Part shown: positions 42,031-51,264 of the stretch, one piece after another | Layout of the letters: each line of letters opens with the position of its first letter | How positions within the stretch are numbered: position 1 is the stretch's first letter | Assembly (NCBI RefSeq): GCF_020885975.1 | Contig: NZ_AP025183.1 | Location: 1,302,001 to 1,366,000 of the forward strand | Reading direction: 5' to 3' | Length of the DNA stretch: 64,000 nt | Source: Flavobacterium ammonificans | Lineage (GTDB): Bacteria > Bacteroidota > Bacteroidia > Flavobacteriales > Flavobacteriaceae | Notes under the pieces: model-generated | What the model saw: only the letters and a program-made list of their open reading frames with translations | Database searches by the model: none | What the model was told of the DNA's origin: nothing | Made by a program: the position numbers and the translations under genes

Positions 42031-43287
42031 TTATTGATTTAGAATCAGTTGATTTTGATTCAGAATTCCATATACTTCTCCTTTAATTTCGGAACCAATA
42101 AAAGCTGAGTTCTTTGATTTTGAAAGGATTTTATCCGAAGTAAATGTACTTTTTCCATCAGGATTGAATAAGCATAAATTAGCTGGAGTACCTTCGATTA
42201 TAGATGGTGTTTTTAACCCGAATAATGCTCTTCCAGAAGTTAGTTTTTCAACAACGGTCTCTACAGGAAGAACAGTAAGTAATGCCCCAAATGCGCTTTC
42301 AAGTCCAATGGTTCCGTTTTTTGCTGTATCAAAATCCATTTTTTTATGTTCGATATCAATTGGGTTGTGGTCTGATGTTATGGTATCGATAATTCCATTT
42401 TTAACACCTTCAATCAAAGCCAATCGGTCTGCTTCAGAACGTAATGGAGGTGTCACTTTATAGCGAGTATCAAATTCTTCCAATTTTTCATCATTCAAAA
42501 CTAAATTATGCACCGCAACACTACAACTTACTTGTAATCCTTTTGCTTTTGCTTCTTGAATTAAAGTAACTGATTTTGCTGTAGAGATGGTTGGAATATG
42601 TAATTTTCCTCCAGTGTATTCTAACAAGAATAAGTTTCTTGCAACCTCTATTTCTTCGGCTAAATTCGGAATTCCTTTAAGCCCCAACCGTGTTGATACT
42701 ATTCCTTCGTTAGCCACTCCATTCCCTTTGATTTTATCATCTTGGGCAAATGCTATAACTAAACCATCAAAGTCTTGGGTGTATTGCATGGCAATTTTTA
42801 ATAAATTGGCATTTGACAAACTACGATTGTAATCTCCAAAAGCTATCGCTCCTGCATTTTTCATATCGTATAGTTCGGCCATATCTTTTCCTTCGCTCTC
42901 TTTGGTTAAGGCACCAATTGGGAACAATTCGGTTGCTGCTTCTTGAGCTTTACTTTTTACGAAAAGAACTTGCGATTGATTGTCAATAATAGGGTGGGAG
43001 TTTGGTTGTAAAGCAATTCCGCTGAAACCACTTTTTGCAGCAACCTCTAATCCGTTTTTTATGGTTTCTCTATCTTCATAACCAGGTTCCCCTAGAGATA
43101 CACTACTGTCAAACCATCCAACGGATATATGTAAGTTATCTCGCTTTATTTCGTTGTAATTTTCAGAATTTGATAGTGTTGAATCAATTTTTGAAATACA
43201 TCCATCGGCAATTAAAATATCTACAGTCTTGTTATGATAAGGACTTTTTGGATCTATAATTTTTGCACTTCGGATGATTGTTTTCAT
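42031..43287 (-). CDS. Dihydroorotase-like protein with degraded metal site
   Basis: A 418-residue amidohydrolase-superfamily protein of the class I dihydroorotase/allantoinase type. The TIM-barrel HxH zinc motif (normally DxHxHxREPG) reads FDSSVSLGEPG (residues 59-69), so both His are Ser. The His expected in the HVST-type strand is Thr (HIPTISTAKS). TSDHNPI near residue 307 keeps the Asp. Such proteins are usually inactive partners of aspartate transcarbamoylase, as in Pseudomonas PyrC'. A structural or regulatory role is therefore likelier than catalysis. It lies 6 bases downstream of the BatA-like gene. Confidence 0.8.
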   Translation of the reverse strand: MKTIIRSAKIIDPKSPYHNKTVDILIADGCISKIDSTLSNSENYNEIKRDNLHISVGWFDSSVSLGEPGYEDRETIKNGLEVAAKSGFSGIALQPNSHPIIDNQSQVLFVKSKAQEAATELFPIGALTKESEGKDMAELYDMKNAGAIAFGDYNRSLSNANLLKIAMQYTQDFDGLVIAFAQDDKIKGNGVANEGIVSTRLGLKGIPNLAEEIEVARNLFLLEYTGGKLHIPTISTAKSVTLIQEAKAKGLQVSCSVAVHNLVLNDEKLEEFDTRYKVTPPLRSEADRLALIEGVKNGIIDTITSDHNPIDIEHKKMDFDTAKNGTIGLESAFGALLTVLPVETVVEKLTSGRALFGLKTPSIIEGTPANLCLFNPDGKSTFTSDKILSKSKNSAFIGSEIKGEVYGILNQNQLILNQ

Positions 43288-43293
43288 ATAAAT

Positions 43294-45222
43294 TTATTTT
43301 ACAAATCGGATAATTGCAGTTTCTGTAAGTAGAAATAACACTGCAAATATAAGAAACCATTTCCATATTTGACTATCGTTATTTTCGGTTTGAATACTAT
43401 CAAAAAAAGTATTTATTGAATCGATTTGCTGGTATTCTGAAAGCCATTTTTGATCTGCTTCAAAGGGATTGCTTTCGACTCTATTATAGTTGAAACTACA
43501 ATTTTCAATTTTTATATCATTGTTAAAAATCTCAAAATTACCATCTTTTTTAGGATAATTACCCAAGTCCATTTTGACTTTAGTATTCAAAATTTGTTGT
43601 ACAGGAATGAATTGTTCCTTTTTATTTTTAATTCGTAATACCCCATCTTTACTGCTATTGGTATGTACAAAATAAGGTTCGGAATTTCCAATAGTTCTTG
43701 CTATAATCCCATTTTTTTCTTCGTTTTGCGCTAATTTATAAAAGACAGGGACAATTAAAGGAGATTGTTGGAAATTAGAATTGTCAGAATTCAAAGGTGC
43801 TGAGAAAACAAATACTTTTCCTGTTCCCAAGTTAGCAGATTGTAAAAATGGACTTTGATCTTGGTAGGATAAAATCGATGCGCCAAAGTAATTGAAATCA
43901 AAATTTACTTTAGTTTTTGGGTATTGAAAATTACTTATTTGTTTGTCAAAAACATTTTTGAAAACAGGATTTGAAAAGTGAATTTTGGTAATTAATTTCT
44001 CTGTTTTATTTAAGGATTTATATTGGATAGTTTTTGTTGGATTCAACAATGAATTTAGATTTGAAATTGTTGTTTTTGCAGATGGAATTACTATCACAGT
44101 CCCGCCTTTCTCAGCAAAAGACTGTAACGTAGTTTGAAGAGCTTGCGAAATTTCATCAATTTCATTAACAATTATGACATCTTGTACTTCTAATCTAGTA
44201 AAGTCTAATTGTGATAGATTACTGTTTTGATATTCAAACTCATCGTTGGTATAAATTCGAGATAAATAAGTGCTTTTTGAAGCTTCACCAATACTGATTA
44301 CTTTAGTTTTTTGACTTTCGCCAATACTAAAATAGTAAGTGTTATCAAAAGCTAAACCATTGTCGATTATTGAAATATATCCATGAAACGCCTTTTTAGG
44401 AATTGTAAAAGGGAAGACTTGTTTTTGTTTGTTTAATTTAATCATTGATTTAGCTACCAATTTTTGTTGGTCATATATTCCTAACGAAACAGCTTTGCTA
44501 TTCTCCCCATAATTGCTAATTTGAACTCCAATTTCATAAAAGTCATCTAAAGTTTGACGTATAAAAACACTGTCAATAGACACGTTATATTGTTGTTCTA
44601 CTTTTGGAATATGAAATGTGATGTTTTCTTTATCTTTGATAGTTTTCAGTGTTTTACTTGTTACACCTTTACCATCGGTAATAATCAAAATTTCTTTTTT
44701 GTTTAATGATGGTCGCGCTTGTATCTGAGTTAAAATTGGCTCTAATTCAAAAGCTGTTGCGCAATAATCTAGATTTTGAACTTCTTTCTGTATGGATTGA
44801 ATATCGGTATTCCAAAAGGATTCATTAGCAGTTAATAAAGAAAAATTTTGCTCTTGTGGGAGATTTTCAAGTAACTCTTGAATAGCTCTTTGTAATAGTT
44901 CCCCTTTCTTTCCTTTAGCTTGCATGCTATACGAATTGTCAAGAATGATGTACAATTCCTTTTGTGATTTGGAACTTTCATTTGTGGATGAAAAAGGTTG
45001 GGCAAAGGCCAAAACCAATGCAGTTAAAAAGAGTAATCGTGTAACTAACAACAACCATTTTTTAATTTGAGAACTTTTCCGACTTTGAATGGTAAGAGCT
45101 TTTAGAAAGCGAACATTAGTAAAATATTCTTTTTTAAAACGACGCAATTGAAACAAATGAACCAAAAAGGGTACTACCAAAAGAAAAAGAAAGTACAGGA
45201 TTTCGGGATGTTTGAATTGCAT
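43294..45222 (-). CDS. BatA/VWA-domain membrane protein
   Basis: A 642-residue protein with an N-terminal BatA domain (MQFKHPEILYFLFLLVVPFLVHLFQLRRF split over two helices, about residues 5-24 and 58-77). A von Willebrand A-like domain carries the MIDAS-type DNSYS motif near residue 95. A long extracytoplasmic beta-rich region follows, and one C-terminal helix (about 617-637). In Bacteroidota such genes lie near aerotolerance (bat) genes or pyrC. The ligand of the VWA domain is unknown. It is first in the operon with the dihydroorotase-like, DUF4870 and esterase genes. Confidence 0.8.
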   Translation of the reverse strand: MQFKHPEILYFLFLLVVPFLVHLFQLRRFKKEYFTNVRFLKALTIQSRKSSQIKKWLLLVTRLLFLTALVLAFAQPFSSTNESSKSQKELYIILDNSYSMQAKGKKGELLQRAIQELLENLPQEQNFSLLTANESFWNTDIQSIQKEVQNLDYCATAFELEPILTQIQARPSLNKKEILIITDGKGVTSKTLKTIKDKENITFHIPKVEQQYNVSIDSVFIRQTLDDFYEIGVQISNYGENSKAVSLGIYDQQKLVAKSMIKLNKQKQVFPFTIPKKAFHGYISIIDNGLAFDNTYYFSIGESQKTKVISIGEASKSTYLSRIYTNDEFEYQNSNLSQLDFTRLEVQDVIIVNEIDEISQALQTTLQSFAEKGGTVIVIPSAKTTISNLNSLLNPTKTIQYKSLNKTEKLITKIHFSNPVFKNVFDKQISNFQYPKTKVNFDFNYFGASILSYQDQSPFLQSANLGTGKVFVFSAPLNSDNSNFQQSPLIVPVFYKLAQNEEKNGIIARTIGNSEPYFVHTNSSKDGVLRIKNKKEQFIPVQQILNTKVKMDLGNYPKKDGNFEIFNNDIKIENCSFNYNRVESNPFEADQKWLSEYQQIDSINTFFDSIQTENNDSQIWKWFLIFAVLFLLTETAIIRFVK

Positions 45223-45355
45223 TGGTTTTTTGTATTAAAATTGCATAGCATTCAAAATTACAAATTTGAAATTAGTTAAGTAGCTAGAATGATTACAATT
45301 TAATCTTAATTCGTGTTCATTTATTGTTAATTTTAGCAATTCAATTCACAAGAAA

Positions 45356-46459
45356 ATGAAATATTGTATAGCAATCGTAGTATTCTTCCTTTTTTCTTTT
45401 GTACAGGCTCAAACTCAAAAACTTCCTTTATTAATTGGTACGTATACTAATAGTTGCGATAGCAAAGGGATTTATGTATACGATTTTGACACTAATACAG
45501 GAGATTTTGTATACAAAAACGCAACCGAAAAAGTAATTAATCCAAGTTATTTAGCACTTTCTAAAGACCAAAAAATAGTATACTCGGTTAATGAAAATGG
45601 AGCCGAAAGTACCGTGAGTTCGTTTCAGTTTGACTCTGGTAGCGGAAAATTAACAGAGTTGAATAAGCAAAAAGCCGAAGGTGCTGATCCATGTTATATA
45701 ATCAACGATGACAATAATGTGATTGTTGCCAATTATTCGGGTGGAAACATCGCTGTTTTTGGCAAAAATACCAAAGGTAGTTTGACCGAAGCGAAACAAG
45801 TACTGCAACATAAAGGAAAAGGAATCCATCCTCGCCAAGGAGGCGCACATGTGCACATGGTCTATTTTTCGCCAGATAAAAAATACATTCTGAGTAACGA
45901 TTTAGGAACGGATGCTGTTTATATCTATGAATATCATCCCAATGCAGCTTCTGAAATAATGAAATTTAAAAGTACAGTTACAGTTGAATCAGGAAGTGGG
46001 CCACGTCACTTAACTTTTAGTAAAGACGGCAAGTTTGTATATCTGTTGCAAGAATTAAACGGCGCTTTGTCGGTTTTTAGTTTTGCGAATGGGCAGTTAC
46101 ATAAAATTCAAGAAACTACAATTTTAGCAAAAGACTTTAAAGGGAATTTTACCGGAGCAGATATTCATATTTCGCCTGACGGAAAATTTTTATATGCTTC
46201 GAATAGAGGAGAAGCGAATACGATTTCTATTTTTAAAATCCTGAAAAATGGTCAATTGCAAACGCAATCAGTGGTTTCTTCTTTGGGGAAAGGACCTCGT
46301 AATTTTGTCATTGATCCAACAGGGAAATTTCTTTTAGTAGCGCACCAATACTCTAATGAAGTGGTTGTTTTTAAAAGAGATACTGTTTCAGGAGCTATAA
46401 TTGATTCAGGTAAACGCCTAGAATTATGTTCTCCGGTTTGTATGGTTTTTGGAAATTAG
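45356..46459 (+). CDS. Lactonase-family seven-bladed beta-propeller
   Basis: A 367-residue exported protein with a signal peptide ending near Ala-Gln at residue 20. The repeated blades have conserved GTYTNSCDSKGIYVYDFD, NPSYLALSKD, GPRHLTFSKDGKFVY, GADIHISPDGKFLYASNRGE and GPRNFVIDPTGKFLLVAHQ. This is the YbhE/Pgl type, which hydrolyses 6-phosphogluconolactone or related lactones. The signal peptide implies a periplasmic substrate, so a sugar lactone rather than the cytoplasmic pentose-phosphate intermediate is likely. Confidence 0.88.
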   Translation: MKYCIAIVVFFLFSFVQAQTQKLPLLIGTYTNSCDSKGIYVYDFDTNTGDFVYKNATEKVINPSYLALSKDQKIVYSVNENGAESTVSSFQFDSGSGKLTELNKQKAEGADPCYIINDDNNVIVANYSGGNIAVFGKNTKGSLTEAKQVLQHKGKGIHPRQGGAHVHMVYFSPDKKYILSNDLGTDAVYIYEYHPNAASEIMKFKSTVTVESGSGPRHLTFSKDGKFVYLLQELNGALSVFSFANGQLHKIQETTILAKDFKGNFTGADIHISPDGKFLYASNRGEANTISIFKILKNGQLQTQSVVSSLGKGPRNFVIDPTGKFLLVAHQYSNEVVVFKRDTVSGAIIDSGKRLELCSPVCMVFGN

Positions 46460-46469
46460 AAGATAAAAT

Positions 46470-47816
46470 TTACTTTTTCTTCTTCTTTTGAGCTCTAGTT
46501 TTGAGCATATTTCGGTTGACAGAACCGTGGGTTTTCTTTTTAGTTTTTGATGGTCCGCCCAAATTGACTTTGGTGTTCTTTTTGGCTTTTTCGTGATACG
46601 CACCATCACCCTCTAATTTCACCTTTTTCATTAAAAACTTCACCGGTTGGCGGTCTTTTTCAGGGCCAATCAACTTAATTGAAATTTCCACTTCTTCTGG
46701 AAAAGGAGTGATTTCAAGTTCTTTGTTCATTAATACTTCTACTTCTACAAAAGATTCTTCTTCACGAGGAGTAACAAAACTAATGGAAGTTCCTTCGGCA
46801 TCAGCACGACCGGTACGACCAATACGGTGCATATATAACTCAGGAAGTTCAGGCATTTCGAAATTGATAACGTGGGTGATATTGGAAATATCCAAACCTC
46901 TCGCCATTATATCGGTTGTGATTAAACCACGCAAATTGCCTTCTTGAAATTCGGCCATCGTACTCAAACGGTAGTTTTGTGATTTGTTGGAGTGAATTAC
47001 TCCAAACTGTCCTTCAAACTCTTCGTCGATGCTTTCAAAAAGTAAATCTGATATTTTTTTATTGTTTACAAAAACCAAAACTCGACTCATGCTTTCATCC
47101 GTAGTCAATAAATGTATTAATAAATTGACTTTGGTATTGAAATTAGGAACTTGGTAAGTAATTTGAGTTATTTTTTCTAATGGTGTACCCGAAGCCGAAA
47201 GTGTTACTTCTTCTGGATAATCAAAAAAGTCATTCAAAACAGCATCTACTTCTTCGGTCATTGTAGCCGAGAATAGAATATTTTGACGTTTGGTTTTCAT
47301 CATTGCCAATAAGGCAGTCAATTGGGTTCTAAACCCTAAATTCAGCATTTCATCAAATTCGTCAATGACTAACTTTTGAGTTTCGTCAAATCGAACTACA
47401 GCATCTAATGCCAAATCCATCGTTCTACCCGGCGTCCCAACTAAAATATCAACTCCTTCGTAAACGGCTTTTTTCTGAGTATTGATGTTTACACCCCCGT
47501 AAATTCCGAGAGTGCTAACCGACATGTATTTGGTCAATTTTTCAACTTCTTCCACCACTTGAACGACTAACTCTCGGGTAGGTACTAAAATCACAATTTT
47601 TGGTGTGTTGGTATTGGTAAACTTGTATAGTTTTAACAACGGCAATAAATAAGCAAAGGTTTTACCCGTTCCCGTTTGTGCAATTCCCATCATATCACGA
47701 CCCGACATAATCACAGAAAATGATTTTTCTTGAATAGGAGTAGGCGTAGTAAAGCCTAACTCGTCAATGGCTTTTTGTACCGATTTAGGAAGATTGAATT
47801 GCTCAAAAGTGCTCAT
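46470..47816 (-). CDS. DEAD-box-type RNA helicase with DEFD variant motif II
   Basis: A 448-residue RhlE/CshA-like ATP-dependent RNA helicase. The Q motif FTTPTPIQ is followed by motif I AQTGTGKT (residues 46-53), Ia PTRELVVQ, motif II IDEFDEML (152-155 are D-E-F-D instead of D-E-A-D), motif III SAT (183-185), and HRIGRTGRAD. A basic C-terminal tail (KKTHGSVNRNMLKTRAQKKKKK) binds RNA. The Ala-to-Phe change leaves the catalytic Asp-Glu and the last Asp intact. A TACCTTTG -7 element lies on the minus strand at 47833-47840. Confidence 0.92.
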   Translation of the reverse strand: MSTFEQFNLPKSVQKAIDELGFTTPTPIQEKSFSVIMSGRDMMGIAQTGTGKTFAYLLPLLKLYKFTNTNTPKIVILVPTRELVVQVVEEVEKLTKYMSVSTLGIYGGVNINTQKKAVYEGVDILVGTPGRTMDLALDAVVRFDETQKLVIDEFDEMLNLGFRTQLTALLAMMKTKRQNILFSATMTEEVDAVLNDFFDYPEEVTLSASGTPLEKITQITYQVPNFNTKVNLLIHLLTTDESMSRVLVFVNNKKISDLLFESIDEEFEGQFGVIHSNKSQNYRLSTMAEFQEGNLRGLITTDIMARGLDISNITHVINFEMPELPELYMHRIGRTGRADAEGTSISFVTPREEESFVEVEVLMNKELEITPFPEEVEISIKLIGPEKDRQPVKFLMKKVKLEGDGAYHEKAKKNTKVNLGGPSKTKKKTHGSVNRNMLKTRAQKKKKK

Positions 47817-47885
47817 AAATTGCTATTTTGTGCAAAGGTACATTAAAAAGGGGGATTTTTGGTGTATTAAGTTGTTCGTGTCAAA

Positions 47886-48650
47886 TCAAAACCCTTCAAA
47901 TACGCCTAAACCAAATAACGCAAAATCATATTTCACGGGATCATTTGCGTCAAGAATACGTAACTGAGCATCAAGTTCAGCTAAAGCTTTACCATCATTT
48001 TGTTTGCGATGCAATAAACCTAGTTTTCGAGCCACATTTCCCGAATGTACATCAAGTGGACAAGAGAGCGCAGCGGGTGAGATGCTTTTCCAAATACCTA
48101 AATCGACTCCTTTAGTATCTTGGCGCACCATCCAGCGCAAATACATATTAATTCTTTTGGCTGCCGAATTATTAAGTGGATCTGAAATGTGTTTTTGAGT
48201 ACGTGTTGCATGCGGAACATTAAAAAAGACTTTCTTGAATTCATGAATGCTCTTTTGCATAGACAACGTTTCTTGATTTTTGGCAAAAACGGCTTCTAGT
48301 CCGTTGTGATTTTGATAAATGTGTTGCAACCCTTTGATGAATACAATAAAATCCTGACCGTTAAAAGTTCGGTGTACAAATGATTCTAAATCTTTTAAGT
48401 CTTTTTCTTGATGCGAATGCACAAAGTCATAAGGTGAGTTGCCCATCAATTCCATCATGCGATGTGCATTTTTGATAATCATCTTGCGGTTACCCCAAGC
48501 AATAGTTGCTGCTAAAAATCCAGCTATTTCAATGTCTTCTTTTTGAGAAAATAAATGCGGAATTTGAACGGGGTCGCTATCGATAAAATCTCGGGTATTG
48601 TATTGGATAACTTTTTCGTCTAGAAAAGATTTTAGTTCATCGGAATTCAT
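47886..48650 (-). CDS. TIGR02757 / DUF2400 family protein
   Basis: A 254-residue all-alpha protein. Typical stretches are FLAATIAWGNRKMIIKNAHRMM near residue 44 and NMYLRWMVRQD near residue 167, then CPLDVHSGNVARKLGLLHRKQND near residue 195. It is distantly related to HhH DNA glycosylases. The last part resembles the HhH/GPD region, but no catalytic Lys-Asp pair can be assigned confidently. Its function is unknown. It is followed on the minus strand by the helicase gene, 69 bases away. Confidence 0.85.
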   Translation of the reverse strand: MNSDELKSFLDEKVIQYNTRDFIDSDPVQIPHLFSQKEDIEIAGFLAATIAWGNRKMIIKNAHRMMELMGNSPYDFVHSHQEKDLKDLESFVHRTFNGQDFIVFIKGLQHIYQNHNGLEAVFAKNQETLSMQKSIHEFKKVFFNVPHATRTQKHISDPLNNSAAKRINMYLRWMVRQDTKGVDLGIWKSISPAALSCPLDVHSGNVARKLGLLHRKQNDGKALAELDAQLRILDANDPVKYDFALFGLGVFEGF

Positions 48651-48750
48651 ATGGTTATCGAAAATAAAGGGATTTCAAAGATAGGTTATTTATATAATTT
48701 TGAAGGTGTGCTAAAGCATCAAATAATACAGTGAGGTGTAAAATATTCAA

Positions 48751-48884
48751 CCACATAGAGACATAGATAAGGTAAATAAAAAAAGAAAGTATAGAAATAG
48801 TTCTATTTTTCACATAGTTATTATGTGAAGAGTGAAACGTCTATCTTAATCTTTTAATACAATTTTTTCTATGTTTCTATGTGG
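48751..48884 (+). repeat. Palindromic repeat element, copy 3
   Basis: A 134-base element with ends CCACATAGAGACATAGAT (from 48751) and CTATGTTTCTATGTGG (to 48884). The core TATGTGAAGAGTGAAACGTC is the reverse complement of copies 1 and 2, so the element is in the opposite orientation. It lies 25 bases past the lolD stop. Confidence 0.85.
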
Positions 48885-48909
48885 TGAAAAAAAAGAAAAG
48901 ATTTTGTAA

Positions 48910-49575
48910 TTAAGGATTGCTAATCTGTCCGTCTACCATGATTAATTTTCTATCCGCCATATTAGCGAGTTCTTCATTATGAGTGACAATCACAAAAGTT
49001 TGCCCGAACTCATCACGCAATTTAAAAAACAATTGGTGTAAGTTCTCTGCCGAAGTCGTATCCAGATTTCCAGAAGGTTCGTCAGCAAAAATCACATCGG
49101 GTTTGTTGATTAAAGCACGCGCTACAGCTACACGTTGTTGTTCTCCGCCTGAAAGCGCATTGGGTTTATGATCCATTCGATGCGAAAGACCTAAATACTC
49201 CAATAATCGTTTCGCTTCAGTCTCCGTTTCTCCTTTGTTTTTATTGGCAATAAAAGCCGGAATACATACGTTTTCTAAAGCCGTAAATTCCGGTAGTAAT
49301 TGATGAAATTGAAAGATAAAACCCAGATTTAGGTTTCTGAATTTGGATAAGGCTTTGTCGTTCATCGTCAACACATTTTCTCCATTGATGAACAACTCTG
49401 TTCCTTCTTGTAAAGAAGGTTGATCTAAAGTACCTAATAATTGCAACAAAGTGGTTTTTCCTGCTCCTGAAGCTCCAACAATAGATACAATTTCACCTTT
49501 TTTAATGTGTAAATCTACTCCTTTTAGTACTTCTAATTGGTCGTAGAATTTATGTAGGTTTTTCGCTTGTATCAT
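48910..49575 (-). CDS. lolD: LolD-type ABC transporter ATPase
   Basis: A 221-residue MacB/LolD-family ATPase. Walker [10 protein letters not shown] is at about residues 34-42, signature [15 protein letters not shown] near residue 141, Walker [13 protein letters not shown] near residue 165 and the H-loop VTHN. LolD powers release of lipoproteins from the inner membrane by LolCE. The LolC/E partner is not adjacent, so it might instead serve another FtsX-like permease. The gene is bracketed by repeat copies 3 and 4, which point in the same direction. Confidence 0.85.
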   Translation of the reverse strand: MIQAKNLHKFYDQLEVLKGVDLHIKKGEIVSIVGASGAGKTTLLQLLGTLDQPSLQEGTELFINGENVLTMNDKALSKFRNLNLGFIFQFHQLLPEFTALENVCIPAFIANKNKGETETEAKRLLEYLGLSHRMDHKPNALSGGEQQRVAVARALINKPDVIFADEPSGNLDTTSAENLHQLFFKLRDEFGQTFVIVTHNEELANMADRKLIMVDGQISNP

Positions 49576-49664
49576 CTGAAACTAGTTTTTACAAAGAAAC
49601 AAAGATTATGGAGATAATGAAAAGATTTTTTGCAATGGATTATATAAAGGTTTTAATTTTATAA

Positions 49665-49799
49665 CCACATAGAAACATAGAAATTGAGTTATAAATATAA
49701 GATTGTATAGAATAGTACTATTTCCACATAGCGGTTATGTGAAGAGTGAAACGTCTATCTATTTCTTTTGAAATGATAAAAAACTATGTTTCTATGTGG
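49665..49799 (+). repeat. Palindromic repeat element, copy 4
   Basis: A 135-base element with ends CCACATAGAAACATAGAA and CTATGTTTCTATGTGG. It contains GAATAGTACTATTTCC and CACATAGCGGTTATGTG, followed by the same GAAGAGTGAAACGTCTATCT core and orientation as copy 3. It lies 90 bases upstream of the lolD ATG. Confidence 0.85.
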
Positions 49800-49844
49800 T
49801 AAATGAGAGTAGAAAGTTATTCGAATTGTAATTGTCGATTGGAT

Positions 49845-50150
49845 TTATTTTTCTTTAAATAAAAATCCTAAACCTATACTACGAAGCATTTTCTTTTCAA
49901 ACTCCCAAAAAAAGGCAAACTGCCCAAAAAGAAATCCAATAGAAACTAACAACACTTGGTATAAGGGAAATAGCAATAGTAGTCGGATGGGAGTGAAGAA
50001 AAATCCAAAATCATCTTTAGTAATTCCAAGCCATACACAAACAGGTTTCGACGCTATTGCTGAAGCTGAACCGGTGATTGCAAAAACGATAAAAATAATT
50101 GTCAGTTGGAAATTGGATTGCACTCCCCAACGCTCTTTTAATTTTTTCAT
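49845..50150 (-). CDS. DUF6787 family membrane protein
   Basis: The ATG at 50150 gives MKKLKERWGVQSNFQL, the family start, and 101 residues. The longer frame to 50228 adds 26 residues overlapping the serA terminator. Two membrane helices are predicted (about 15-35 and 58-85). The N-terminal WGV segment and the SASKPV-like loop are shared by a small Bacteroidota family of unknown function. It is downstream of serA on the same strand, but a terminator separates them. Confidence 0.7.
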   Translation of the reverse strand: MKKLKERWGVQSNFQLTIIFIVFAITGSASAIASKPVCVWLGITKDDFGFFFTPIRLLLLFPLYQVLLVSIGFLFGQFAFFWEFEKKMLRSIGLGFLFKEK

Positions 50151-50202
50151 TATTATGGAATAAAGCAATACAAAGTTATGATTTTCGAACGAAGTAAAGC
50201 AT

Positions 50203-50237
50203 AAAAAAAGGATGTCTTTTTTTGACATCCTTTTTGT
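50203..50237 (-). terminator. Intrinsic terminator of the serC-serA unit
   Basis: AAAAAGGATGTC (50205-50216) pairs with GACATCCTTTTT (50224-50235). It lies 20 bases beyond the serA stop and has T tracts on both strands. Confidence 0.88.
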
Positions 50238-50254
50238 GAGTATAGTTGAATAAA

Positions 50255-51205
50255 TTAACCTAAAATACTGATGATTTGTTGGGCTAATTCCGTTCCAATT
50301 CTATCTTGAGCCTCTCCTGTGGCAGCTCCAATGTGAGGAGTTAAAGAGATTTTTGGGTGCATAAGTATTCTAATTTCTGGTTTTGGTTCGCTTTCAAAAA
50401 CGTCCAATCCAGCAAAACCTACTTTACCACTATCTAAAGCATCGATTAAAGCGATTTCGTCAATTACGCCACCACGAGCACAGTTTACAATTCCTACGCC
50501 ATCTTTCATTATTGCCAATTCCGCTTTTGAGATAATGTATCCGTTTTGAGCAGGAACGTGTAACGAAATGAAATCAGCTTCTTTGAATAAAGATTCTAAA
50601 GATTGTGAAACAATTGTTGTCGTTACAGATTGTCCGTCAAAAAATTCTACTTTTACGTCTACTTTGTCAATGAAACTATCCGCAGCGATAACTTTCATTC
50701 CTAAACCAAGAGCCATTTTTGCAGTAGCTTGGCCAATACGACCGATACCTACAATTCCTAAAGTTTTACCTCTTAATTCAGTTCCGTTAGCGTATGCTTT
50801 TTTCAAACCTTCAAAGTTAGAATCCCCTTCCAAAGGCATATTTCTGTTAGAGTCGTGTAAAAAACGAACTCCATTAAATAAATGTCCAAAAACCAATTCC
50901 GCAACTGATTCAGATGAAGAAGCAGGTGTGTTGATTACATTGATTCCTTTGCTTTTTGCATAATCCACATCAATGTTATCCATTCCAACACCACCACGTC
51001 CGATGATTTTGATACCAGGACAAGCATCGATAATATCTTTACGAACTTTAGTTGCACTTCGAACCAAGATAACGCTTACGTTATTTTCGTTAATAAAGTT
51101 AGCTACTTGTTCTTGTGCTACTTTAGTAGTAATCACTTCAAATCCGCCTTTTTCTAATGCTTGAATTCCACTTTTAGAAATTCCGTCATTTGCTAATACT
51201 TTCAT
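50255..51205 (-). CDS. serA: D-3-phosphoglycerate dehydrogenase (short form)
   Basis: A 316-residue NAD-dependent 2-hydroxyacid dehydrogenase. It oxidises 3-phosphoglycerate to 3-phosphohydroxypyruvate, the first step to serine. The GIVGIGRIGQATAK Rossmann motif is near residue 150, NCARGGVIDE with the catalytic Arg near residue 234 and the LTPHIGAATGEA His near residue 290. It lacks the C-terminal ACT domain of the serine-inhibited form, so feedback by serine is unlikely. It lies 59 bases downstream of serC. Confidence 0.92.
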   Translation of the reverse strand: MKVLANDGISKSGIQALEKGGFEVITTKVAQEQVANFINENNVSVILVRSATKVRKDIIDACPGIKIIGRGGVGMDNIDVDYAKSKGINVINTPASSSESVAELVFGHLFNGVRFLHDSNRNMPLEGDSNFEGLKKAYANGTELRGKTLGIVGIGRIGQATAKMALGLGMKVIAADSFIDKVDVKVEFFDGQSVTTTIVSQSLESLFKEADFISLHVPAQNGYIISKAELAIMKDGVGIVNCARGGVIDEIALIDALDSGKVGFAGLDVFESEPKPEIRILMHPKISLTPHIGAATGEAQDRIGTELAQQIISILG

Positions 51206-51264
51206 TGTGTTTATTTCATTGCGAGGAAGGAAGTAATTTTATCCTCAAATTGATAAATTATTTA

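Noticed and set aside
46424..46609. Small ORF at the end of the helicase gene
   Set aside because: It is an out-of-frame reading of the Lys-rich helicase tail.
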